Notes under the pieces: model-generated
The model's database searches: none
What the model was told of the DNA's origin: nothing
What the model saw: the letters and a program-made list of their open reading frames with translations, nothing else
Part shown: piece after piece, positions 42,589-53,425 of the stretch
Numbering within the stretch: the stretch's first letter is position 1
Layout: each line of letters starts with the position of its first letter
Program-made: the position numbers and the translations under genes
NCBI GenBank assembly: GCA_951394405.1
Contig: OX596336.1
Coordinates: forward strand, 4,402,001 to 4,466,000
Length of the DNA: 64,000 nucleotides
Direction of reading: 5' to 3'
From: Coprinellus micaceus
Taxonomy: Eukaryota > Basidiomycota > Agaricomycetes > Agaricales > Psathyrellaceae

Positions 42589-45200
42589 ATGGCTGTCGTC
42601 GGAATTGACTTTGGTACCCTCCACAGCAAGGTGAGTGTCGTCGACGGCGACGGCGACGAGCACCCAGGACGCGTACACTGATGAGCCTTCGAATTGATTA
42701 GATTGGTGTCGCCAGGCATCGCGGTATCGATATTATCACCAATGAGGTCTCCAACCGCCAAACGCCGTACGTGGTCTCGACGACGTGTAGGACGATCTGG
42801 AGCACAGTGCTGAGTGGTTTTGGAACAGATCGCTCGTCGCTTTCGGCCCCAAGGTTCGCGCCATCGGCGAGGCTGCCAAGACCCAGGAAACCTCCAACTT
42901 CAAAAACACCGTTGGATCGCTGAAGCGCTGCATCGGTCGTACACTCAACGACAAGCAGATCCAGGACTTTGAGAAGACGTTTATCAACGCCAAGTTGGTC
43001 GATGTTGACGGAACCGTTGGTGTGGAGGTACGTGCATCGGACTCGGGACTGCTGTGAGCTTCTCGGGCGCTTGTGCTGACATCGCTGTAGGTCAACTACC
43101 TCGGAGAGCGGACATCGTTCTCGTATACCCAGCTCGTCGGCATGTACCTCGGAAAGCTGCGCGATATCGCCGCCAACGAGCTCAAGGTCGGCGTCAGCGA
43201 TGTCGTGATCGCCGTTCCCGGATGGTACACCGATATCCAGAGGCGAGCGGTGCTGGACGCTGCTGCCATTGCCAACCTCAACGTCCTCCGCCTCATTAAC
43301 GACACCACCGCCACTGCTCTCGGATACGGTATCACGAAGACTGACCTCCCCGAGCCTGAGGCCCCCCGGAACGTGGCTTTCGTTGATGTCGGCCACGGAA
43401 CCCTCTCCGTCTCCATCGTTGCCTTCGCCAAGGGCCAGTTGAACGTCCTCAGCACCGCCTACGAACAAAATCTCGGTGGCCGTGATATCGACAACGCCCT
43501 CGTCCAGCACTTTGCCAAGGAGTTCACCACCAAGTACAAGATCGATGTCTTGTCCAACCCCAAGGCCGTCTTCCGTCTTACCGCTGGTTGCGAGAAGCTC
43601 AAGAAGGTTCTTTCCGCCAACGCCGAGGCCGTTCTTAACGTCGAGTCCATCATGAACGATATCGACGCCAACTCCAAGCTCAACCGTGAGGAGCTCGAGG
43701 CTCTCATCAACCCTCTCCTCGGTGCCATCGATGCCCCCATCAAGGCCGCTCTTGCCGAAGCTAAGCTCGACCTCGAGCAGATCCACTCCATCGAACTCGT
43801 CGGTGGCTCGACCCGTGTCCCTGCCGTCAAGCAGAAGATCCAGGACGCCTTCGGCGGCAAGCCCCTCTCTTTCACCCTCAACCAGGACGAGGCCATCGCC
43901 CGCGGTGCCACCTTCGCTTGCGCTATGCTCTCCCCCGTCTTCCGTGTCCGCGAGTTCCACATTCACGACATCAACCACTACCCCATCCGCGTGTCCTGGG
44001 AGCCCATCCCCACCGACCCTGATGACGATACCGAGCTTCTCGTCTTCCCCCAGGGCAATTCCCTGCCATCGACCAAGGTCCTCTCCTTCTACCGCAAGGA
44101 GTCCTTCCAGGTCCAGGCTTCGTACGCTGAGCCCGAGAAGCTCCCTGGTTCGATCAACCCCTGGATCGCCAACTTCACCGCCAAGGAGGTTCCCATTCCC
44201 GCTTCCGGCGACAACGCTTGTGTCAAGGTCCGAACGAGGCTCAACCTCCACGGTATCATGTCTTTCGACTCGACCTACGTTGAGGAGGTCGAGGAGAAGG
44301 AGGAGCCCGCTCCCATGGATGTCGACGCTGCTGCTGCTGCCACCCCCGAGGGTACCCCCGCCGAGGCACCCCCTGCCACCAAGAAGAAGCGTGTGATCAA
44401 GAAGAAGGATATTTCCTTCGTCGCCACCAGCTCGTCACTTTCCACTGAATTCGTCGAGAAGTACAAGGAGTCTGAGGCTCAGATGCACTCCTCCGACAAG
44501 CTCGTCTTCGAGACTGAGGTACGTTTGACTTCCACTCTCCCTACCGTCGATAGATTCTAACTGATCGGTGCAGGAGCGCAAGAACGCTGTCGAGGAATAC
44601 GTCTACGACATGCGCAGCAAGGTCGAGGACCGCTACGCCTCCTACATCCAGTCCGAGGAGAAGTCTAAGCTCCTCGTCGCTCTGCAGGAAGCCGAGGACT
44701 GGCTATACTCCGAGGAGGGTGAGGACGCCACCAAGTCCGCGTATGTCGCCAAGCTCGATGGGCTCAAGGAGATCGGCGACAAGGTCGTGTTCCGTTACCG
44801 GGAAGTTGACGAGCGCACCAAGGCCATCTCCCAGCTCCGCGAGACGCTCAACAGCTACATGGCCCAGGCCACTTCCGGGGACGAAAAGTTCGCGCATATC
44901 GAGGAGAAGGACAAGCAGGCTGTTGTCGAGAAGGTTGCGACGCTGCAGAAGTGGCTCGAGGACCAGATCGTGAGGCAGAGCGAGAGGCCGAAGAATGTGG
45001 ACCCCGTTCTGACGTCGGCGGAGATTGGGAAGAAGAGGGATGAGATTATTTATTTCGCTATTCCCATTCTTACCAAGCCGAAGCCCAAGGCGCCGACCAC
45101 TACTGAGGCACCGAAGGAGGCTCCCAAGCCGGAGACCCAGACGCCTCCTCCTCCAGCCGCGGACGAGCCCAAGGAGCCTTCGGAGATGGACGTCGACTAG
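42589..45200 (+). CDS. hsp88: Hsp110-family chaperone/nucleotide-exchange factor (Hsp88, yeast Sse1 type)
   Basis: Five exons (42589-42630, 42702-42766, 42829-43027, 43091-44518, 44574-45200) give 786 residues. The N-terminal actin-like ATPase domain starts VVGIDFGTLHSK and includes DTTATALGYGI, FVDVGHGT, NLGGRDID and VGGSTRVPAV, with the Hsp110 signatures rather than classical Hsp70 ones. It has the long acidic insertion in the substrate domain (EEVEEKEEPAPMDVD near 570), an extended helical lid, and ends EMDVD. Hsp110s release ADP from cytosolic Hsp70 and hold unfolded clients. Codon use is strongly biased to C-ending codons, as in highly expressed fungal genes. A heat-shock element lies upstream. 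An equally long frame on the opposite strand is a shadow of this bias. Confidence 0.96.
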
Positions 45201-46326
45201 AGGGTTGATGTGGTTCGTTCGGTGCTGTCTGTATATTCCTCTCTTCTCTCCTCCCTTTGTCTCTCTCTCTTTTGATGACGACGACGACGGCTACTCCTCC
45301 CACTGTACTCTAGTCTTACAACATTACTGCGCATTTTGGAGACGGATAGGTAGACTCTCTTTCCCCCCTCTCGCTATCGCTACTAGAAGCATTCGTTTTT
45401 GGCATAAGTAAACGACAATATTTGTATCTCCTAGTGCATCGACTTTTACGATCTTTCTTGTACCTCCCTTCTTGAGGTCCCTCCACCCCCTGAGATCGTT
45501 CTCTGGGGCAGTTATTGCGCGATCTTGGCGATATGTCGCGAATGGCACATAAGATATTAAGAAGAGATGTCTGCGAGCGGTGGCGGGGGCTCGAACGCTC
45601 GCGCGGCGTTCGCCGACATTTCAAACTCCGTTTGTTGGCCGGATCTCGGAGCTCCAAGACAGCTTGACCTTCCTCTTGTTGACCACCATGCTCTTCCTGC
45701 TTCCTTGTCTGTTCGCCCGCGCATTCACCAGAATTCAGCCCTGTAACCGGATACTGCCTCTCACCACGGTTATTAGCCTACGATCGTAGACAGGGACTTG
45801 AGCTCGAGGAAAGTATTAGCCCCGCTGAACCAACGACCCTGGGGTCCACGTCCCCACCTCGGAACAGTGCTTCAGCAAATACAAGTCGGGCCATGAATAT
45901 TCTTCGTTCTTCCCTCCAGGATGGCGTTGCCCAGCGCTCGGATCTCAGGGCTCAGGGACTAATGGCGGTTCCCGACCTGGACATGCGAGCCATCCTCCGA
46001 GACGCCTTTCAAACGTGGACATATGTAATGATATTCCGGGAGGACCATAGAGGACCATTCACTGGGTTTGTCTGGGATGGCGGGGACCACTCTTCAATAT
46101 GCCTCCGTAGCTTCCCGCGTTCCTGGCTCGTGGTTTGTGGCGTCGGCTTTGAATACCCTCCGCGACCTTCAGGAGGTTCTGGTGCAACGACTTGCCTGCG
46201 TGAGGAATGCTGCAGAAGCATATAAACTCGCCGACAAATAGCCCAAAGGAATCCGCATCGTTTTCTGTTTCTTCCTCTCGTTCAATTCCCCTACTGCCCT
46301 CCTCTTGGCCCTGCCTCTTACACGCC
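45201..46326. other. Intergenic region between Hsp88 and CVNH copy A
   Basis: T/C-rich 3' UTR follows Hsp88. A short frame at 46077-46243 (MAGTTLQYASVASRV...) has no known relatives that I recognise. A CATATAAA box at 46219-46226 and a CT-rich stretch at 46262-46320 precede copy A. Confidence 0.45.
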
Positions 46327-47730
46327 ATGGATTGGGTCGAAAAGCAGCTCAACAACTTCGTTCAAGACAGGGCAAAAGAGCAGCTTCCCCCGCAGTTTCA
46401 TGACCAAATCCCGCAAAATCTCGGCCAGCAGGTCGCCGGGGAAGCAGTTAAGAATGTCATAGAAACGGGGCAAGCCATCGACAAATTCGTGAACTCGGCG
46501 TTGCCTGGGGCTGCCCCGAAGTCGAAGAGTCCGTATAAGCATGTTCCAGGAATGATTCCGTAAGTCCTTGATATTGTTGTCTGTATTTGCGGTGTGATTT
46601 TGACACTTTTTGCGTAGGCACGAGTCTATCCTTCTCTCGGCGATGCTGTTCGACTTGAAGGACTCCTCTACTCTCCAGGGCCTTTGCCAGAAGACGGATG
46701 GCAAGTGGGACTACGCTGAGATCGACTTGAACAATCACTACGCCAATAAACTAGGCAAATTCGATTCGGATAGCGCTGGATTCAAGCACAGCGGACGGAA
46801 TTTCGGGTTGGAATCAAACGAGTCGAGTGTTATTCTCAAGGGTGAGCTTGCGCAGCCTGAATCGAGGGGGTGGTGTGAAGCAGAGGTTGACCTGAGTATT
46901 TGTATCGTGGTGAAGAATGCGAAGTTTGCGTTCGAAAGGCAGTGAGTAACCTGACATCGGGATTGGGAATGCGTGCTGAACACGAATTATAGCGATGGAT
47001 TCTGGGATAGGGATGGGTTCCTTGCTCACCACTCAGAAGGCATTCCTGTCGTCGGCTATATCACCGCTGCGATTCAGAACATCACTGACAACGAGGTGAG
47101 GCGGTATGTTTCTTTCTCCACGCTGCTGTTGTAACGCACCATCGCATTTAGGACCATGCCCACAGGGCCTTAGCGCGCTGTACTAACTCGACCATCGTTA
47201 CCGTTGCCGCCATCGCTGGGGGCTTCGCTGGGCCACCCGGAGCAGCTCTTGCCGCGGGGCTCGCCACCCCCATCGCCATGATCGCTGAAAGTCATATCGT
47301 CCAAACCATCGATGACCCGAGGCTTCGAGACGAGTTCCAAGAAGCTACCGTCGGCCGGGCAATATGCGATTCCCTCGTGAACATGGTTGGAGGCGCTGCT
47401 GGGGGGTACGCATCACAGTACGTTGGGCAGTGGTTGTCCAAGTACGGAACCTCCCTTGTTGGGAAGGCAATTTCGAAGGGGGCATCGACCGCTGCGAGCA
47501 CGGGAGCGAAAGCCGGATCCAAAGCCGGGTATAACGCCCTCGATGCGGCCAGTGAGGCTATGGCGATTCAGTTGATTGGAAAGTGGGTGTTTATTCAAAC
47601 TTTGTGGTCTTAAAAAGAAGTCTGACGTCCTTGAAATAGGGTTGCGGAGGTTATGAAGGGGAACGATGGACCTATGAGGGAGTGGTCGAAGATTCAGGAG
47701 GCTGCTGAAGCGAAATACGGGAAGAAGTAG
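46327..47730 (+). CDS. CVNH-domain protein with Gly/Ala-rich hydrophobic segment, copy A
   Basis: Five exons (46327-46559, 46618-46941, 46993-47095, 47152-47582, 47640-47730) give 393 residues. Residues 1-78 are helical and charged, with no signal peptide. The CVNH domain (79-186) reads ESILLSAMLFDLKDSSTLQG, CQKTDGKWDYAEIDLN, VVKNAKFAFE. It is followed by GYITAAIQNI, then the hydrophobic TIVTVAAIAGGFAGPPGAAL with small-residue (Gly/Ala) spacing, a DPRLRDEFQEATVGRA motif, and a second Gly-rich stretch (VGGAAGGYASQYVG). The last exon, VAEVMKGNDGPMREW, is conserved in copy D. Gly-zipper-like segments often pack in membranes, so a lectin joined to a membrane-inserting part is possible but unproven. 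A TATA-like box lies about 100 bp upstream. Confidence 0.85.
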
Positions 47731-48005
47731 ATCGGTGGCCTTGCCTCTAATCCCAGATATCTCGCTGTTACCCAAGTTTTGCTTCATCCCTATCCGCGTA
47801 TCAATATGTCAGTCACGCGATATCCTTGGCTCGGAAGCAACCTCCCTTAGGGCAAGGCGTACAGGTGAACATGGTCTATCCGGGGCATTCTTTCAGTTCT
47901 TGCCTGCCATGCGCCCCCAATCAATCCCAGGGCGAGCCAAAGGAGGTACAAGCGGGGCACGTATATATCCTGTTCATCAAGTCATCGTGCGTCTGGGCCC
48001 CTATT
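47731..48005. other. Spacer between converging genes
   Basis: Copy A and the MYND gene converge here. Presumably holds both 3' UTRs; nothing else seen. Confidence 0.4.
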
Positions 48006-48802
48006 CTACATTCCCAAAAACGACAGTGGCAGGCACAGTACGCTACAAGCATGCCAGACCACCCTATACCTCTCACCCACTTCAGAGTCAGGGCGATACA
48101 CCATTTTCGCGCAGATACACACGCAGATTTTGTGAGCACTAAACGCTCCAGCCACAAGAAGCGTAGACTCGGGGTTGCGCCTGACGTCTTCGGCACATCT
48201 TGAAAGCTTGGCTCGAGTTCGGTCTCCAAGGACATCGTCGTACTGTTGAAAATAAGACGGAAGGGACATGGACTGATACTCCACGAACTTGGACGGTGAC
48301 CCCCCGCCCTTTGAGACCTGCCGATACAGACCACCTGTAAGGTCGAATGTGTGAACGTAGGTCTCCCCAATGGAGCCAGGATTCCGGGGAGAGTTTAGGT
48401 TATCACCCCTTTCGCGCCTTACTATGTCGGCAAGCGGTGGTAAGAACCGGTTTGCTAGGATCTCCAAGATCATCAATCTGTCCCGCTCCAGTCGCTCAGT
48501 CACACCGGCATTCGTCAATCTTTTGCCTAGGGGATACACATTAGTAGGAGCCAAGCATCGTAGTCGCAATGAACCCACGCCATCTCTCTGCTCCCCTGAT
48601 GCATTCCTCCCTGTGAAATGCTGCCCAGTCCTCTCGTTGGCATTGTTCGGAGCAGTAGAAAACCACACGGCAAATGCTACAGGTTTTCAACACGGCACAG
48701 TGGGGAGAGCCTTCGGATGGAAGTTGGTGCTGAACACGCGCCGTCAAATCCGCGTATCATCGTCAGCTCATGGAGTGTACTCACATTAAGATTGTAGCAC
48801 AT
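48006..48802 (-). CDS. MYND zinc-finger protein, shortened copy
   Basis: Three exons (48802-48785, 48729-48579, 48526-48006) give 229 residues. The MYND zinc finger is KTCSICRVVFYCSEQCQREDW with FHREEC. MYND fingers bind short peptides, and this fungal family usually has a long helical N-terminus. After it come RDRLMILEILANRF, PIHLF-like FVEYQSMSLPS and NPESTLLVAGAFSAHK, which match the paralog at 61164-63193 (RPNIVLVAGTFIDRR). The first intron sits at the same place in both, but here the roughly 440-residue N-terminal half is absent. The start codon at 48802 is the first available, so the gene may be a 5'-truncated pseudogene. It is divergent from CVNH copy D, about 100 bp apart. Confidence 0.6.
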
Positions 48803-48903
48803 CTGTAAAGAGAAGCAGTTTAAGCTCCGCTGTGATTGGCGCCCGAAGGCCACTGCTAACGAATCACGTTCCACGCAACTTGAGGTCCTTCCTCGCACTG
48901 GCA

Positions 48904-50319
48904 ATGGCCACGACTGATGCTCTCCCCTCCTTTACCACCCGATTCCAAGAAATTCAAGCCAAGTTCAACGCCATGGAAGAAGAGAATATGCGGATCCGGA
49001 AGGAACTAGAGCGGTTGACGGAGGACGTCGAGGACCTCAAGCGGGATAAGGGGTCTCTGAAGGAGGATATCGGACAGCTAGTAGAAAGGGAATTGGAGAG
49101 GGAGAGGAAGGAGAAGGAAGACACAAGGAGTCTGCTTAACGTGTCACAGGTCGGTGCATCCAAATCAACCCCGAACCTTCTAAGTTGCTCAATCGCAAAG
49201 GAGGGTCTTATGAGAGTGTCGGCCAACCTACCCGGTCTCGAGAATCCCACCCTGGAAGTGGATGGAGACGGGTTGAAGGCACAGGCCTCTATGTCTGGAG
49301 GAGATCCGTATGAAGTTCTCTGCGCCTTTCTCCGACTTTTCCTGACTGATACTCCGATGGCTCTAGTCATTCGGAACTCCTCTTCCAGTCAGCGATGATG
49401 TTCGGATTGAGCGATGCTTCTGTCCTCACCGGCCTCTGCCACAAGCACGATGGTTCTTGGCACATTTCCGAGGTTGACCTGGACCGATTCATTGCGAATA
49501 TGTGGGGAAGCTTCGTTGCTGGTGGTTCTGCCTTCACACGGAGTAGCAGGAACCTCCGATTGGAATTCCAGGACGAGATGAACGCACTCACACTCAGTGG
49601 GGAGTTAAGTGATGGGAAGGGCACCTGGAAAGCTTCGCAGATTGACCTCGCGGAGTACGTCGTAGTAAAGAATGGACGCCTCACTTTCGAGAAACGGCGA
49701 GTGCCTGAGGCAATCCGCAGTTTTGTTAGGTTTTCACTGACACAAAAACCCGTTTCACACTGGCAGGACCCAGCAGAGGAGCAACACGTGGCTGAGTGGC
49801 CCAATCCCTCTGTCAGCTCACGAAAGCCTCGTAGCTACTGCAATTGCCAAGCTGGAGTCTGACTGTGAATGGCGTTCTCTGCTAGCGCAGATTTCCGACC
49901 CTCATATCCTGCTCCAGTATGCCGAGGCCACGTTCGGAAGGCCACTCACCGAGATATTGGTGAGCATGCTCGGAGACGGGGACACGGGCAGTGTGGCGAG
50001 ACAACACGCCGGACACTGGTTCTCACGAAATGGGGATCTACTAGTTGGAACAATCATAACGAAGGCTGTAAATAATCCCTGCGGACAGGGCATCCTCAAT
50101 GGGGTATGGAGCTATGCTCCTTGGGTGGGCGCTCTGAAAGCGCTGCCAGAAAAGCCTTTGTCGACTGAAATCAGCAGGAAGTAAGTGCACTTTTCGTTGT
50201 GGGATTGAAGTTTGTGAACTGACCCAAATCATCGGCCTAGAGTTGCTGAGATTATGAAGGGAAACCAGACACACCTCAAAGAGTGGATACAGGTCCAAGA
50301 AGATGTCAATGCGAAGTGA
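48904..50319 (+). CDS. CVNH-domain protein with coiled-coil N-terminus, copy D
   Basis: Four exons (48904-49307, 49367-49700, 49774-50180, 50241-50319) give 407 residues. Unlike the other copies, residues about 8-80 form a strong coiled coil (MEEENMRIRKELERLTEDVE, then KKDKGSL-type charged heptads). The intron before the CVNH domain is at the same codon as in copies A-C. The CVNH domain (about 136-245) reads SELLFQSAMMFGLSDASVLTG, CHKHDGSWHISEVDLD, VVKNGRLTFE. The Gly-rich hydrophobic stretch of copy A is missing, but the following DPHILLQYAEATFGRP and the last exon VAEIMKGNQTHLKEW are kept. This divergence suggests a changed role, with the coiled coil giving oligomers. Confidence 0.8.
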
Positions 50320-50779
50320 GATCGGCCGGAGAGAACGCGATTGGGTTGGGGTTCAGGACTTAGAATTTGAACATTTGGGCTCCTTTACATTGTCAATGTA
50401 CGATCAATGTCATCGCTCTTACAATGCTCCAAACAGCACAGGAAACACCTCTGGAGTGGTCCGACTTCAATAAGACAGAAAACGTTCGGGCGAATCACAC
50501 GAGTTTTCAACGAGAAACCCAATACTATAATCCACGCAACCAGTGCTAGGGCTACAATACCAAGTAAAGAACAAACGAGTGGTGGGTACACAACACAATA
50601 AAACAGCGCTGTTATAAAAGGTAGACCTTCCCAGAAGAATGGAAAATAACCCCCTCCCAAAGCACATGAAAGAGAGCGGCCGAAGTCAAAAGAGCGAATA
50701 GACGAGAGAACGAGAGCACGAGCCAAGGAATGTGTGTGTTGAAGTCGAATCAAAGATGTCGGCGGCACGCAGTCGACGT
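50320..50779. other. Spacer between CVNH copy D and the AA9 gene
   Basis: AT-richer DNA where the two genes converge. No gene supported. Confidence 0.4.
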
Positions 50780-51731
50780 TCAGCCCCTCCAGACCTTGGG
50801 TCCGGGAACGGTGTAAGAGGTCAATCCGTTGTAGATGTTGGCAATGACACCCGGGTCTAAGAGATGAAGATGAGAGAGACCAGATATAAGAGGGAAATGG
50901 AAGAGACGAACCGTTGGCCTTGATGTAGCCGGGGATCGAGACCTTGGATGGGTTGCCGGTACCAGAGCCAGTGACCTTGATCTGAGCGCACGACACGAAG
51001 ATCTCGGGAACACCCGTGCCGAGGTGAAGAGCGATCTGCTCGATACGAGCGAGATACTCGCCTGGGGGAGTATTCTTCGGGATGGTGGTAGTGAACTCGC
51101 TCAGCTGGTATGACTTGAACTTGACGGGACTGAAGGACTCCACACCCCACTCAGCGATCTAAATGGAACGACACGTCAGTCGCAGCGTCGCCAATGAATG
51201 AATCTCAGGGACGCACCTTGAACCAACTCTTGCCGGAACCATCCCATGACGAGACCTTTCCTGGGGCCTTCCCAAGATAGATCGAGACGGGACCCTCGTG
51301 GTACATGGAGTTGCTCAGTTGGAAGCCCAGCTTTCCCCCGGCAGCAACGGTCATGACCTCGGTGGCAGGCGCAGTGTTGACGTTGCAAGTCGCGGCGGCG
51401 CTGGTGATATCGTGGAAGGGCTCGACGGTGGGGGGCTGTCGAACAGCCTTGGCCGACGTCTTATCTCCGGACAACAGAACCTTGAAGATGTCTGAGTGCG
51501 GGAAGAAGTGCACTATCAGCGAACTGAGCTCCGGAATAAGCGTGAGGCGGGAGTAGGCGGACGGTGGACGGTGGGTGGACGGTGGGAGGAAGAATGAGAC
51601 ACCTTGCGAAGCGCGGTAGAGACGGCGAAGGGGCGAAGACCACAGAGTGCAAAAGGGAAGAACAACTCACAGTGTGCTGAGGCGCTCTGCGCCAAGAAGA
51701 AGAGGCTCAAGACAAGGGCTGCGACCTTCAT
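50780..51731 (-). CDS. Secreted AA9-type lytic polysaccharide monooxygenase, no binding module
   Basis: Four exons (51731-51671, 51491-51217, 51158-50912, 50856-50780) give 219 residues. A signal peptide MKVAALVLSLFFLAQSASA is followed directly by His, which becomes the N-terminal copper ligand. The second copper His is in SNSMYHEGPVSIYLGKAP. The second-sphere ALH and the SCAQIKVTGSG signature are present, as are NTPPGEY and the late PSKVSIPGYIK. AA9 enzymes oxidatively cut cellulose or hemicellulose outside the cell. The motif that normally reads QFY before xxCAQ reads EIF here, so the axial Tyr is Phe and the nearby Gln is Glu. There is no CBM1 and no GPI signal. The intron within the codon after the first His is consistent with the frame. 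Confidence 0.9.
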
Positions 51732-52559
51732 GATGGCGGGGAGATGATACGGTGTCCGAAGACGAAAAGGAATGCAAGGGAAGGGAAGGGGAAATGAAGG
51801 AAAGGCTTTGCCGGTTCTGTCGCCCGCCGGTCAGGCTTTATACGAGCTATCCGCCTTCCGGCAAGAAAATTGGCGAAACCTGCGACTCCAAATTGGATCG
51901 GAAAATAGCAAAGTGATCATAGGGCCGGGGGGACAGTACTGAAGAGGGAATACGGAGGATCTCGACCGAGGTGGGGCAGTCACGAGCGCTTGTTCTCAAC
52001 CCATGTTGAGCATGGGGCGCGATCGACGCAGGCAGGACAATTCGTAACAGAGAGACGGGCGCACCACTTCAGGAATAAGCCTCCGTCTCGTACCCACGGC
52101 AACCGAAGAGGCGATACCAACTCAGTCGCGTGGAGAGGCCGGTCTGGGTAGGACTGTTCAATAGATCGGTTGGATTGGCCATTTGTCTTGCCGTTCAGGC
52201 CAGGCACCAGGCCCCCCGCATGGTTTTACAGAGAACGAAGTAAATATCGACCCAAGCCTGTCAGGGCGATGCAGTCAGACAGTTGCGCCTCGAGGCCGCC
52301 AGACCTGAGCTTGCACGCAGATTCTGTGGGTTTCTGGCACCCAAGGTATTCCGCGTACGAGCAAGCCTCCAGGAGTGGGGAAACCAAAGACATTTCTGAA
52401 TTTCGATCATTGGCTGCATAGCCAGCCCCAACTCTGAGGTCAGAGTGAAACTTCTACGCCACCCGTTTCAATAGCTGTTTTCCAAAATTTGTGGAATGCG
52501 GGCTCACCATGCTCCGAAACCAGTGCCCACAACTCAGCCGTCCGAGACATCCCACTTAG
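51732..52559. other. Upstream region of the AA9 gene
   Basis: GAAGGGAAGGGGAAATGAAGG-like purine runs close to the AA9 start are promoter-like. A frame at 52170-52421 has no recognised motif. CCCC/GGGG-rich motifs (such as GGGG at 51925-51932) could bind carbon-catabolite repressors, but I cannot claim a site. Confidence 0.35.
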
Positions 52560-53425
52560 GTCATCAAGCTGACCTTCGGGGTGAACAGCGGGGCAGCCCC
52601 CAAACCCCTATCTCCGTTAGCCATAGTACACGTCCCTGGATACAGCCCGAAGTACAGGGGAGGCATAGACGAGATTCGAGTCGAGTTCCCACCGACAATG
52701 GATGAGGAAGGGAGGAAGAGGTTGTTCAAATTCCGATCAGGTTGGGTGAGCTGACCCTAACCTTAACTTGCGACTCGGAAGGCGAAGGGCAGGTGCAGGT
52801 CTTGGAAGGGAGTTGAGCTTCTATGTGCCCTCTACCAGGTACGACTATCACAGTTGTTCTACAAATTCGCGACGAAATGTCTTTTTTGAGGACCGGAAGT
52901 CTGGAAATGACTCGCGCCCGCTCAAACGCTCACTCGGACCAGGCTTGTATTGAAGTTCGTAGATACTGCGATTAGTGAAAGTCAGATGAAAGCTCCTGGC
53001 AGGGGCGTGGTTCATACTAGTATTGTTGTGGGCAGATGAGAGCCCATTATAGTGACTTCTACGGCCAAGCGCCATGTATGGGCGCAGAAGTGATTGTAAT
53101 GTGCACTCATCCACCCATTCGACTACCTGTAACTAACCTAATCGCCTCACTGGCACACCGAATGGAGGATGCGTATCGTGACTATTTTAAACTATTTGGC
53201 CAGGTTCAGATGGCCGTCGTTCTCCCCGAGGTTTTATGTATTGCTTGGTGCTCCTTCGGGTATGGAGACGACAGGAATAAGGCACGAGACATCGAGATTC
53301 GGTCGAAGAATATCATCCGCGTGATCCATCTCTCTCGAGGAACGCTCCCTCTGGTGGGTCCCTGTACGATAGGCCCAGGACTCCGCCCGGTGGACGAACC
53401 ACCTCCGGTGTGCCAGGGCACTTAG
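52560..53425 (+). CDS. Tentative multi-exon gene of unknown function
   Basis: Blocks with plausible splice sites can be read in order: 52560-52745 (KLTFGVNSGAAPKP ... PPTMDEEGRKRLFKF), a short block near 52783-52839 (SWKGVELLCALYQ), a block from about 53036 (MRAHYSDFYGQAP) and a last block to a stop at 53423-53425. The first block begins after an acceptor, so a 5' exon would lie upstream but I could not find it with confidence. I recognise no domain, and it may be a relic. Confidence 0.28.

Noticed and set aside
42698..44251. 517-codon open frame on the minus strand across Hsp88
   Set aside because: It mirrors the Hsp88 exons. Strong third-position C bias in a highly expressed gene removes antisense stops. 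Its translation is low-complexity (Glu/Gly/Val/Leu) with no start context or known domain.
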